A stretch of 64,000 nucleotides of DNA from the NCBI GenBank assembly GCA_002989075.1, contig PSQN01000017.1, positions 1 to 64,000 of the forward strand. Direction: 5' to 3'. The number at the start of each line of letters is the position of its first letter. The first letter of the stretch is position 1. Shown piece after piece: positions 49,129 through 57,910 of this stretch. A program made the translations under genes and the position numbers. The notes beneath the pieces are model-generated. The model worked only from the letters and a program-made list of their open reading frames with translations. It did no database searches and was not told the origin of the DNA. Source of the stretch: Arthonia radiata. Its lineage: Eukaryota; Ascomycota; Arthoniomycetes; Arthoniales; Arthoniaceae.

Positions 49129-49447
49129 CTATGACGGTCAGCGACAGCAAAATCTATGCCGCATCTCGATACCATCTCATTTCACCTTTCTGGACATTCC
49201 TAGCGATGGCGTTGGAGGAACAAATTTCTCCGCTGCCCCGCAGCCGGTGTATATAAACAATACAGTCTCTAGCAGACAGAGTCGGTAAACAGATTTGTAT
49301 CCATTGTAATAATAGCTAAAGCCACGAAGCCAAGCCCGTCATGACACATATGTTTCTTTGATCTCGCCTTCTTCGGCTCATCGCTGCAGTCAGTAAAGCA
49401 TTCACAATGTTGATCCGCAACCTAACCACACGACGGTTTTCAGGTGC
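49129..49447. other. Short convergent intergenic region
   Basis: About 320 bp between the 3' ends of a plus-strand and a minus-strand gene. Nothing is recognised in it. Confidence 0.5.
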
Positions 49448-50512
49448 TCAATGTCCGCCAAAGTCAACAATTTCCATGGTTCTCCCTGCGTCTTCCCGCC
49501 CCTCTCCCATCATCGTCTGCCAATGCGCAAGAAATCCCTGTAAAGCCTCCGACCCTACGCCCCTCCGCATGCCCGTCTCTTCATCCCAGCTCGAATGCAG
49601 TCCCATCAGCTCTCCCTCCTTTGACCCCTTCCTCTCCGCCGTTTCCTTGCCCTTTCTCCCGTTCCCCTGAAAGTCAACCACCAAAGGCGCTCCGCTGTGA
49701 CCCCAATATGTCCAGCAGTCATGTTTCAACGCGCCAATGTCGGAATTATCCTCGGGATCCTGATCCTCTTGCATTCCCCGATATCGACCTTTGGAGACGG
49801 TGAGGACGTCGTATCCTGTTGCTTTAAGTTTGCCTGTGGATGAGGCGGGTGCTTCGAGATCCTCGGAACCAGGATGGCCGATGCAGACCAATCTGGTGTT
49901 CCTCGGGGCTGGAGTGGAGGCGGTGAGAACGAACGGGAAAGTCATCTGATCATTTGAATGATTATCGGCAATTTGAGCATGGGTAACGCGAAGCAGTACG
50001 AGGTCTCGATATGGATCCCACAGCAGCGGCCGAGCGCAGACTGCTCGACCATCACTGAATAGCAGCCACGCCGGGTCCTGCTTGGCTTCTGCGAGCTCTT
50101 CAGGCGTCTCCGCGACACAGTGGGATGCTGTCAATAGAAGACCATCCGCGCATATGCAGACAGCGGTGCCGGCTTGATGTGCAGCGAAAACAAGCGTGGC
50201 ATTGATTGCACTGGTAATTGCCGGCGTCTCGGAAGTCGTTAAGCATGTAGAGCGGAGGAGCTGTTGTTTGCGGAGTAACAATGAGTGATTACGCGTTGAC
50301 AGACTTGTGTGAATGCGAAGCAGAGACGATGGGAGTGGCTTGATCTGGTCGGCATTGAGAGACTGGGGCATACCAGCGTTTGAGGAGGACGTGGCCATTG
50401 ATGCATGTGAAGCGGCCTGAGCCACGACGTCCACCCCAGGCGCAGATACTCCTCTGCTTCGAGAGCGCGTGATTCGCACACCGCCATCTTGGTCTTGGGA
50501 CATTTCCGACAT
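49448..50512 (-). CDS. Trypsin-like serine protease, apparently intracellular
   Basis: A single-exon 354-residue protein. A chymotrypsin-fold protease domain is indicated by the catalytic triad in the usual order: His131 in TASHC, Asp170 in YRDLVLLRV and Ser273 in WGHSGAPLV. There is no N-terminal signal peptide. The first ~60 residues are polar, with a basic patch (RITRSRSRG), so it is probably cytosolic or nuclear. A Lys/Arg/Glu-rich insertion (GNGRKGKETAERKGSKEGE) follows the catalytic serine. It resembles the family of trypsin-like proteins that includes HtrA-type peptidases but lacks a PDZ domain. Substrates are unknown. Confidence 0.82.
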   Translation of the reverse strand: MSEMSQDQDGGVRITRSRSRGVSAPGVDVVAQAASHASMATSSSNAGMPQSLNADQIKPLPSSLLRIHTSLSTRNHSLLLRKQQLLRSTCLTTSETPAITSAINATLVFAAHQAGTAVCICADGLLLTASHCVAETPEELAEAKQDPAWLLFSDGRAVCARPLLWDPYRDLVLLRVTHAQIADNHSNDQMTFPFVLTASTPAPRNTRLVCIGHPGSEDLEAPASSTGKLKATGYDVLTVSKGRYRGMQEDQDPEDNSDIGALKHDCWTYWGHSGAPLVVDFQGNGRKGKETAERKGSKEGELMGLHSSWDEETGMRRGVGSEALQGFLAHWQTMMGEGREDAGRTMEIVDFGGH

Positions 50513-51705
50513 CCAAATTATGGTTGAGTAAGATCATCCCTGAGCTGGAAGTAGGCCTAATCATAACATGTAACGACTCGGTTGCGAACAAGTGCGCCTA
50601 AACGTCTCGATAGAACTCATATCGACCGGCAGAGGCCGTACGTCTTGTTGCTCTCGAAAATAATGAAAAGTTCAAGGAAGGAAAAGGGTGAGATAGTACG
50701 CGACGTCTGCATTTAAGAGTCGCGGCGAGCGGGGCTGCTGCCTAGCACGCACAGTTTGTTGCAGACGTCGTTGTATAGGACATGCAATTGCTCGGGGCTT
50801 CCGACATGATGAAGTGCCGTCCTTCATCTCTATGCAGCCTTACCTTAGTACTTAGCTGCGAAGGTATGGTTCCGCTAAGAGGAGTGTTCCTCTATCGTTG
50901 TCGTCTTACCCAGGCGGTGTCACGTGGTGCACAACGAAGAACCCTAAGGTGATAATGTTATGCAATGGGACCTCACGGCTCCCGTGGAGAACGTGACGCC
51001 AGGTCGCAAAATACTCCGTCCTTTTGTTCGAACACGGGGATGGAGATTAAATGCAAGAAACAATAAAACTTGCTACCAATCCACGTGGAGGGACAGGGGC
51101 TTGCTGCGGCCTCATGCACGACCGAGTCGGCCCCGAGAGGTTCACGTCAAATCGCCAGCTGTCAACTGAGCCGCGATCTCGGGAGAGGCTACATACGCGA
51201 TGCCACTGAATATACGAAGTGATTGCTTCAGCGGTTTTGTGTTGTGAAAGGCGCATTTTCATAAAGCAGGCTCGTTCAAAGGAGAGATTAATGCGTGGCT
51301 TGGCGAGGTGGAAGGGCAGGGATGTACTAAGATTAGAAGATGGATGGGGGCCAAAAACGCGTGCTTGGCGGCTTGGCAGATGCAGTGACGTTGGCGTGGC
51401 GCGTTGTCGTGGACACTAGTGGCTCTGCAGATTCAGAATCATGGCTGTGCTCTCTGTTGTCCCCAAAGCCCCCATCCATGCGTTTGCTTCGACTCTTCTC
51501 TTAAGATCTCCTCGCAAGCCTTTTCCTCCTCCTGCTTACTACTCGCAACCTACCTTCGTTTCACCTTTGCCTCATCCAGCGTTCGTTCGCTGTCACTTAT
51601 TGAACGTCCATTCAACCGCCAACTCTCTTCACTCTCGCTATCCGGCACATCCAACCATTGGAAAGAGCCACCTAGCCAATAAACCACACCTCACAACTCA
51701 CCAGG
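50513..51705. other. Divergent promoter region with pyrimidine-rich leader
   Basis: About 1.2 kb between the protease gene (-) and the SUR7-family gene (+). The last ~250 bp before 51706 is C/T-rich, typical of fungal leaders. No supported gene lies in it. Confidence 0.5.
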
Positions 51706-52665
51706 ATGGGCACAATCGGCCGCAACATCTTCCTCTTCTTCCCCTTCCTTCTGACCGGCATCTCCCTGGGTTTGCTCATCACCATCATGCTTTCCCAGCA
51801 TTCTACCTCCATGCTGTCTAACCTTTACTTCCTTCGAGTCAACACCAAGGACCTCAACGTGAACATCAATGTCCAGAACGTCAATATCAACGCCAATCTG
51901 GGCCAAACCGGCCTTGTGCCTGGGTACTACGATATCGGCCTCACCAACTACTGCACGGGTCCAGACAACAAAACCTCCCCCAATTTTTGCTCTAAACCAA
52001 CCGCAGGCTTCTACTTCAACCCGCTCGACGTCTGGAATCTTGAAGACAGTCCCATTAAGAACCTGGTGCCAAATGAGTGGGAGAGCGCTCTCAAGACGTA
52101 CAAGCAGGCCAGCAAGTGGATGTACGCTGCCTACGTCGTTGCGCTTGTCGCCACGATCATCACGCTACTCCTAGGCATTGCCTCATTCTTCCTGTCTCGC
52201 ATCACCTCGATCTTTACTTGGATTTGCGCGGACATCGCTGCCCTGTTCACCGCCGGCTCTTCAGCGGCTGCCACTGCCATCTTTTCAATATTGGCGGGCG
52301 TTGTCCGGACCAAGCTCCATGACGAGGGCATTACCACCACGTTTGGCACAAGAATCATCGCTATCACATGGATTGCCACCGCAGCTAGTATAGCTGCGGC
52401 CCTGCTCTTCAGCTGCGGCATGTGCTGTGGCCACAGTAAACATAATGATACCAAGCGATCGCGCAGCTTGAAGGGACGGAGTGCGTATGAGCGGGTACCC
52501 AGTCCTTTTAAGCATGAGAGTCAGCCTCTGCAGCATAATGAGGAGGGCTTTGGAGCACAGCACAACAACATGCCAATGTACGGGCAACCTCAGCACCAAT
52601 GGCCGGGCAACTCGGGCATGACGCGCGATACACATACCGGGTATGAGCCGTACCGACAGGTATGA
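51706..52665 (+). CDS. SUR7/PalI-family eisosome membrane protein
   Basis: A single-exon 319-residue protein. Four hydrophobic helices are visible: near residues 7-29 (FLFFPFLLTGISLGLLI), about 140-165, about 180-205 and about 225-245. The extracellular loop between the first two contains the family-type GYYDIGLTNYCTG segment and further Cys residues. The C-terminal tail is cytosolic, Gln/His-rich and Tyr-containing. SUR7-family proteins mark plasma-membrane eisosome/MCC domains and influence wall stress and endocytosis. Length and layout match Pun1/Fmp45-like members. Confidence 0.88.
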   Translation: MGTIGRNIFLFFPFLLTGISLGLLITIMLSQHSTSMLSNLYFLRVNTKDLNVNINVQNVNINANLGQTGLVPGYYDIGLTNYCTGPDNKTSPNFCSKPTAGFYFNPLDVWNLEDSPIKNLVPNEWESALKTYKQASKWMYAAYVVALVATIITLLLGIASFFLSRITSIFTWICADIAALFTAGSSAAATAIFSILAGVVRTKLHDEGITTTFGTRIIAITWIATAASIAAALLFSCGMCCGHSKHNDTKRSRSLKGRSAYERVPSPFKHESQPLQHNEEGFGAQHNNMPMYGQPQHQWPGNSGMTRDTHTGYEPYRQV

Positions 52666-52878
52666 GGTGACTGGGGAGCACCACGGCCTGAGTTGCTCTG
52701 GAGGTTATTTGGAAAGCTCACGATCACTGCACGGCCCTGTACAAATACTACATACATTGACGAGTGTAATGGCATAAACATAATACCAATATCTGTGAAT
52801 CCAGTCTGTTCATTTTTATGCAGGCGTCTTGCATTTCACTCAATTCTGATCTTGCTATGGGGTCTCGCAAATCAGAAT

Positions 52879-53838
52879 CTACTCATCAGCCTCGATAGAA
52901 TCCTCCACTGTTTCACTGTTCAACCACCGCGACGCCATTTTACCAGTCCTCTTCCGCAGCCTCTCTACTTTCTCCTTCCCACCCTTGACACTCATCCCAT
53001 GATCCGCTCCTTTCACCACAATGATCGTGCTCTCCGCCTTCATCTTCGTCCTTACGTCTTCCAGCATCTTCATATCACACATCTCGTCCCCATCTCCACT
53101 CATAAACAGCACCCGCACGCCCTCAGGGATGCCCTCAAGCGCTTTTGCTCGACTCTCGCCCTTCGGCGATGTAAGCGGGAAACTCACCAGCACCAGTGCC
53201 TGGATGTCGTTCAATTCCTGCGCCGCAAGACACGCCGCCCGCGCACCCATCGATCTCCCACCCAATGCCAGGCCTTTTGGTTGCTCACTTTCGTTTTGCT
53301 GCGACTGCACGTGCTCAACCACCGTCTTGAAGCTTCGTGCCCGATTCTGCAGATTCATCGTCCCCTGGAAGCACAGCACGCCGTCCTTCTCCGCAAAGCC
53401 TCTGGCAAAGTCCGCAGTCGCAGGGTTCGCCAGGCCTCCTCCAGCGCCGTGCGTGAATATCAGTTTCGGCGTCGGAGCATTGCCGTACTGCTGGCAAATG
53501 ATTTCCTTACCTTCGAAGGGCACCTTGAGGCTCACCACGCCATCCTCCTCAGCCGCCGGCTCGCTATCTACGCGAGAGCCCCCACGCATGCCGCCGAGCA
53601 CCGAGTGCGACGTATCGTCGCCATCAGAGCCGTCCGGCGCAGCACGAGACGCTGGGTTACGCGTACTTTGTGCATTGGCATCGGCTGCAGTCGTCGAGCG
53701 GGTGCTGCGGCGGCGTTTTGGTATCTCGAATTCAGAATTAGTTTCATGATTGGTGTCAGTGGCCGGAGATGGGCGTTTGCGGGAGAGACTAGGGATGTCC
53801 AGCTTTGAGATGCGTGCGATGTGGTTGTGCGGAGGCAT
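52879..53838 (-). CDS. TEX30/KANSL3-like alpha/beta hydrolase
   Basis: A single-exon 319-residue protein, convergent with the SUR7-family gene and separated from it by 213 bp. Residues 1-100 are disordered with basic clusters (SRKRPS, PKRRRS) that could act as nuclear targeting. The alpha/beta-hydrolase core begins near residue 102. The nucleophile elbow is GGRSMG with Ser196, the acid is probably in SGDGDEMCD (about 247-255), and the His is in GADHGMS (His280). An oxyanion-type turn is seen in THGAGGG. The family includes human TEX30 and the KANSL3 subunit of the NSL complex. All triad residues appear present, so it may be catalytic; the substrate is unknown. Confidence 0.85.
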   Translation of the reverse strand: MPPHNHIARISKLDIPSLSRKRPSPATDTNHETNSEFEIPKRRRSTRSTTAADANAQSTRNPASRAAPDGSDGDDTSHSVLGGMRGGSRVDSEPAAEEDGVVSLKVPFEGKEIICQQYGNAPTPKLIFTHGAGGGLANPATADFARGFAEKDGVLCFQGTMNLQNRARSFKTVVEHVQSQQNESEQPKGLALGGRSMGARAACLAAQELNDIQALVLVSFPLTSPKGESRAKALEGIPEGVRVLFMSGDGDEMCDMKMLEDVRTKMKAESTIIVVKGADHGMSVKGGKEKVERLRKRTGKMASRWLNSETVEDSIEADE

Positions 53839-54223
53839 TCTCCCGCGCGTGACTACTTGTCGTGAAAGCGAGTACTAGTATCCTTAGAGTCGCTCAAGAA
53901 GCTGAACTCGTCCCTGTCTGAAATTTGCAGCTGTGGCAGCGAATGCAAGTTGAGCTTGCTAACAGTGCCGCCCTATGATGAGGTTGTCGAAGTTTGAACC
54001 GTGGCGTACGTGTGAATTGAAGGAGCTCTGTATGTAAAGGCTTTGATTGCTGGACGGTCGGGGAGAGACTCAAGATTGTTTCTTCAAGTTGACACTCTTG
54101 GTGAGTTCGCATTTAGCATACTATTCACAGACATTAGGCTACTTCTGCTCGCAGCAAATGTGCGCCACAAAAGCTAGATTGGCAACAGCAATAGATATTT
54201 CAAAACAATTTTGGCAGCTGATA
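53839..54223. other. Intergenic region upstream of the hydrolase and the tRNA
   Basis: About 385 bp between the hydrolase start (-) and the tRNA-His gene (+). Nothing distinctive is seen. Confidence 0.5.
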
Positions 54224-54363
54224 GGTGGTGTGGTGTAGTGGGTTAGTTTCCACCGGAGATGCACCCCGAAGAGACCTCTCTGACAACCGCAATAGTAGCA
54301 TATCACGTTGTGGTCTTTCCTCGAAATTCCGTGCTGACGGCGGTTCGATTCCGCCCACCGCCA
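54224..54363 (+). tRNA. tRNA-His (GTG) with two introns or inserts
   Basis: The 5' acceptor strand GGTGGTG pairs with CACCGCC before the discriminator A at 54363. An A-box-like TGGTGTAGTGG (54231-54241) and a perfect B box GGTTCGATTCC (54342-54352) are present, and the T-arm is GGCGG-TTCGATT-CCGCC. The anticodon loop reads TTGTGG with GTG at 54310-54312, as in yeast tRNA-His. Two insertions interrupt the gene. One is ~15 nt (54314-54328) at the canonical intron site next to the anticodon. The other is ~54 nt (about 54242-54295) inside the D-loop, starting GTTAGT, with CTGAC at 54280-54284 and ending TAG. With both removed a ~71-nt cloverleaf forms, with a possible mismatch at the outer anticodon-stem pair. 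A pseudogene is the main alternative. Confidence 0.8.
54242..54295 (+). other. GT-AG-type insert in the D-loop of tRNA-His
   Basis: Begins GTTAGT, contains the branch-like CTGAC 11 nt before the final AG, and is 54 nt long, matching protein-gene introns in this window (for example 24125-24181). The exact borders can slide because TAG is repeated at both edges. Confidence 0.6.
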
Positions 54364-54413
54364 GCGATTCGCTGGACGTTCAAGTCGTCCCAAGGAGCTA
54401 CGCACTCAAGTTG

Positions 54414-54419
54414 TTTTTT
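54414..54419 (+). terminator. Candidate RNA polymerase III terminator
   Basis: A run of six T about 50 nt downstream of the tRNA-His 3' end. It is the first T run of this length after the gene. Pol III usually stops at a nearer T tract, so a long trailer is implied. Confidence 0.4.
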
Positions 54420-54529
54420 GCTCTTGTCGACACACTCTCTTCTACTGTTCATTGTACTCCATGTGAAGCGCCGGTATCTCTAATTGAGTATAGCTACATC
54501 TCATATTGTACCTTAGGGTGAGGGGGGGG

Positions 54530-55200
54530 CCAAGATTACTATATATACACCGTATTTATACCTTAATTTTAGATACATGTAACCTATAGCATTACTATCC
54601 GATGTTAGTAATACTACCAACTACATAAAAGCTTAACTTATATATTGCGCTAACAACACATAGCAATACAGTATATATACTATATCTATTGTATTTTATA
54701 AGTAGTAAAAAAGTAAGAGCCTAACAGGTAAAAAGAGTATACCTATAGTAATATAGCATACTATATAATACTTATATTATATAAGGTAAAGTAAAGATAT
54801 ATAGTAAGCGAGGCTTAAACCTCTTACTACTAGTAAGTCTATAGAATAAATATACTACTACTAAGCTACTTAGGTAAATATATAAAGATAAAGATTGTTT
54901 ATTTAACTATAGAACATATTTACTATATTATATTCTAGAGCGCTAGCTTTGAGGCATACTGTTAATATAGTATAAATACGGTATAAATATAGTAATAATT
55001 GAAGTAAAGAAAGCGTAATTTACGTATAAATTAAAGTATATAAGCCTTAGAAAACTGTATATATACTGTAAATTAACAATTATCGTGTATATACCGTAAT
55101 TCCTACCCGGTGCTCCTCTCTAAGGTACAACGTTGCCTACGAGTAAGCGTATAAGCAGAGCAATTCTCTACTTTCAATTAAATTAACAAGTCTCAGGTCC
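54530..55200. repeat. AT-rich RIP-like island beside the tRNA gene
   Basis: About 650 bp of strongly AT-rich, TA-dominated sequence begins about 170 bp downstream of the tRNA gene, within otherwise normal gene space. Short related motifs such as CCGTATTTATACC near 54549 and its reverse complement near 54966 recur. No coding remnant or LTR is recognised. It looks like a small decayed repeat insertion. Confidence 0.55.
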
Positions 55201-55432
55201 CAAAAGACCTATTCCGATTTTAGATTACTGTAGGACTAAATTCGGTTCCACTCTTCAATACATATAAGGACCATACCGTCTCAATTTGCCCAGTTTCCTT
55301 CTCAGCCCACCGGGCCTCCATTGCACATACTTCAGCGAGCAAGCCTTGCGATTCGTAGGCTGAAGTCTCGAGAGCGTAAGATCCTCCAGACACCCTTCAC
55401 AGCCTAAGCTAAGCACTATCACTGTACCGAAA

Positions 55433-55963
55433 ATGTCGGGAATGCACATTCACAAACACATTGTACTCGTGTTCCCCGCATCAAACGATGCGCTTAAGCA
55501 GCCAAGTGACACTGAGATTGAGAGGTTCAAGAAAGGCGTTGCCAAGATCTACGAAGGGGAGGAAGATCACGAGAGCTCCCGATGGACGCGGTTGTCGGAG
55601 GCAGACAGCGAAAAGGGCACGAAGATATGTAGCTACAACGCGGGGAAGCTCAGCCCAGCCGCGCTTGCAAGACACCGCGATGTCAAAGAAACCTTGTGCG
55701 AGGACCACCGGGAATTCCAGTACGCGCCCATTGCTCGATACCTGAAGCAGAGTCACGAAGCGCCGACAATGGGGTTCCTCAAAGCTGCGCGAGCGTCGGA
55801 CAGTGAGGATGAGGAAGACCGAGAACGATCCGGAGAAGCGGCCAGGGAGCACGCTGAGAAGATATTAGACTTGCAGATGGAGAGATTCGCCGGGAGACGG
55901 GAAATGCAGGCCTTATTGGACAAAGCAAGACATCCGATGCATCCGTTTGGGGGCAGCAGGTAA
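55433..55963 (+). CDS. Small charged protein, function unknown
   Basis: A 176-residue single-exon frame from ATG at 55433 (MSGMHIHKHIVLVFPASND). The N-terminal ~20 residues could form a beta strand, and the rest is highly charged. An acidic stretch (ASDSEDEEDRERSGEAAREH) near residue 125 is followed by a predicted helix (ILDLQMERFAGRREMQALLD). No domain, signal peptide or membrane segment is recognised. Codon usage looks like its neighbours and the frame is the longest here. It may be lineage-specific. An intron after GGSR is possible because GTAAGT follows directly, overlapping the stop. Confidence 0.6.
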   Translation: MSGMHIHKHIVLVFPASNDALKQPSDTEIERFKKGVAKIYEGEEDHESSRWTRLSEADSEKGTKICSYNAGKLSPAALARHRDVKETLCEDHREFQYAPIARYLKQSHEAPTMGFLKAARASDSEDEEDRERSGEAAREHAEKILDLQMERFAGRREMQALLDKARHPMHPFGGSR

Positions 55964-57155
55964 GTATAGTCGTAATGGCGTAGTTCTCTTAGCTAGTTGG
56001 GTGAGGCCAAAACAAGTGATGTGTCTGCTACAAATGTAGAATGCATATCTCAGTCACTCCGGTGTCCCAGCCAGCGCCCCATGCTCACACATAAAACATC
56101 GAGCCAGACGAAGATTATCAAGTAGAGACAGTACTACGTTCGCACGTACTGCCGCTATACATGAGTAGCCATTAATTATGTGACAGTGGATTTTAAACCC
56201 TCCTTGGTACATCCTTTGCGTTGCACTTTGAAAGCAGGCATGATTTACCAACGTTCTGATTTAGCTAGTAATCAGCACAGCCGTCATACCCTATGGCAGA
56301 TTGGACAATAGCAGCACAGCGAACACTACGACCCGTCAAGAGCATCTCGGACCTTTCCAGGTGGCGCAAGCCCTACCACCAGTCGACATCCTCGGACGCA
56401 GTTCGTCGCTTCCCAAGTTTGAGAGGCCTCTCCAGAGCTGCGAGGGGCTGGCCTCCCTTGGCCGTAGAAGAGTCAACCTTGAGGAAAGGTGGAGCCACCT
56501 TGCGCAGGATCACGTTACTGGAATGAAGGTCCAAAGAACCGAATGACTCTGGCAGGCGTGGCTTCGTGAATGCTTGTGCCTGGGGGGAAAGCTAAGGCGA
56601 CGATTCTGTGAAAGCCCGAGTCATTCAAGCCAGTGCGCTTGCGAATGTGGACTGTTTCGGAGAACGTGGTGTCAATTGAGGGTCATGCTAGCGGGGTTTC
56701 GTCGATGTCAAGAGATTCAATGACTTCTGCTTAATGATCACTGGCGATCCGGATTTCAAGCACTGGTAATGTGTCTTGCCCCGCCGTGGTGCTTCAAACG
56801 CCGAGATTGTACACGCATGAAGCTTCTTGCGCAATTCAATAAACAAGCCAAGGACGGGACTTACCGGCAGGGCTGATAGCATGGCGTGATGTTGTGGACG
56901 TAAAGATGCGAAGTTATTCGCACGGTAGACCATGTTCATAGAAGCTCAGTTAGATAGAAAACCCATTCACCGTGACATTGCCTCTGCTATCGTGACTACC
57001 ATGACCATCTAGTACTACTTCCGGACTCGTTCATTCATGGGAAGTCCATCCGCCCCCCTTTGCACCTGCAAGGATGAACGGCAACCAAGGTGGGGTGTCT
57101 TCGCCTCGAGAAGCGCGTACGTGAATGTCGTTCCGCTCGGGCTCCAGATTCACCA
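55964..57155. other. Intergenic region, no convincing gene
   Basis: About 1.2 kb. An 81-codon frame at 56301-56546 lacks an ATG at its start and was not called. No repeat or RNA gene is recognised. Confidence 0.4.
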
Positions 57156-57467
57156 TTACTGGCCGAGCTTCTCTTTGACCTTGTCGATGGGTCCGCTACT
57201 CTTCTTGCCCGTCTCAGCGTCCTCTGGGCGACCGCCGACTTCGCCAATGCCGTGCTCGCCCTCTTTTCCGACGGAAGATGTGCCCTCAGAGACTGCGCCG
57301 CCCGAGCTGGCTTTCTTCACGGGGTTGGTCTGCTCCTCATGTCTGCCCATCTGGGGATCAAGATTTGGAGGGGGCTTCTGAGCGGTGCTGCTGCTAGGGG
57401 CTTGTAGAGGATTGCCGGAGATTTCATTTGGATAGACGGCACCGGGGATGCTCTGGTTGCTGGACAT
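57156..57467 (-). CDS. Small hydrophilic protein, function unknown
   Basis: A 103-residue frame starting MSSNQSIPGAVYPNEISGN. It is rich in Gly, Ser, Pro, Lys and Glu, has almost no hydrophobic core and ends KSSGPIDKVKEKLGQ. This composition resembles small disordered stress-type proteins common in filamentous fungi. No domain is recognised. The start is the first ATG of the frame and there is no evidence of introns. It lies divergent from the Kei1 gene, with about 440 bp between them. Confidence 0.65.
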   Translation of the reverse strand: MSSNQSIPGAVYPNEISGNPLQAPSSSTAQKPPPNLDPQMGRHEEQTNPVKKASSGGAVSEGTSSVGKEGEHGIGEVGGRPEDAETGKKSSGPIDKVKEKLGQ

Positions 57468-57910
57468 GATCGCTTGAGGTGTGTGGTTGCTGAGTGTGAG
57501 ACTGGATGGGAGCTGCTAAGGTTGCTCTGATGTTGAAGAATCAATCAACACCACCGTCGGCACAGCAGATAAAGCTCGCCTTTGATGATGTCCCACTTGC
57601 ATCAGATGACGTACGCAGGCTAAGGTTGTGGCCAGCCAATGAGATGAGACGCGCATGTACAAGACGGCTTGGCAAATGCCAAGGTAATTTCCCGCCGTCG
57701 AAAGTCCGAGTGCGAAGAAGGCCAGCTGCGCCCTCGTCTCATCTTCATCTCCCTCACTTTGCCCGTTACTGCTGCCTGAGCACCCTGTGAATACACTTCG
57801 ACTCTGAGAGGCATCCTCACCTCCATATACACATGTCCACATCATAGCGCACCTCGACACAACCTATCACTCCCGGCTCATCCACGCGACACATCAATAC
57901 ATCCGCCGGC
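57468..57910. other. Divergent promoter region
   Basis: About 440 bp shared by the small hydrophilic protein gene (-) and the Kei1 gene (+). No other feature is seen. Confidence 0.5.

Noticed and set aside
54242-54295. Small transposon or SINE insertion as the cause of the tRNA D-loop insert
   Set aside because: At 54 nt with no terminal repeats it is too small; only a 3-base TAG is duplicated at its edges, while intron signals fit well. It cannot be fully excluded.
54139-54405. 88-codon minus-strand frame across the tRNA locus
   Set aside because: It is the antisense of a structured tRNA gene and is open by chance.
56301-56546. 81-codon frame downstream of the small charged protein gene
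   Set aside because: It starts with TTG, has no recognised similarity, and another frame is equally open across the same bases.
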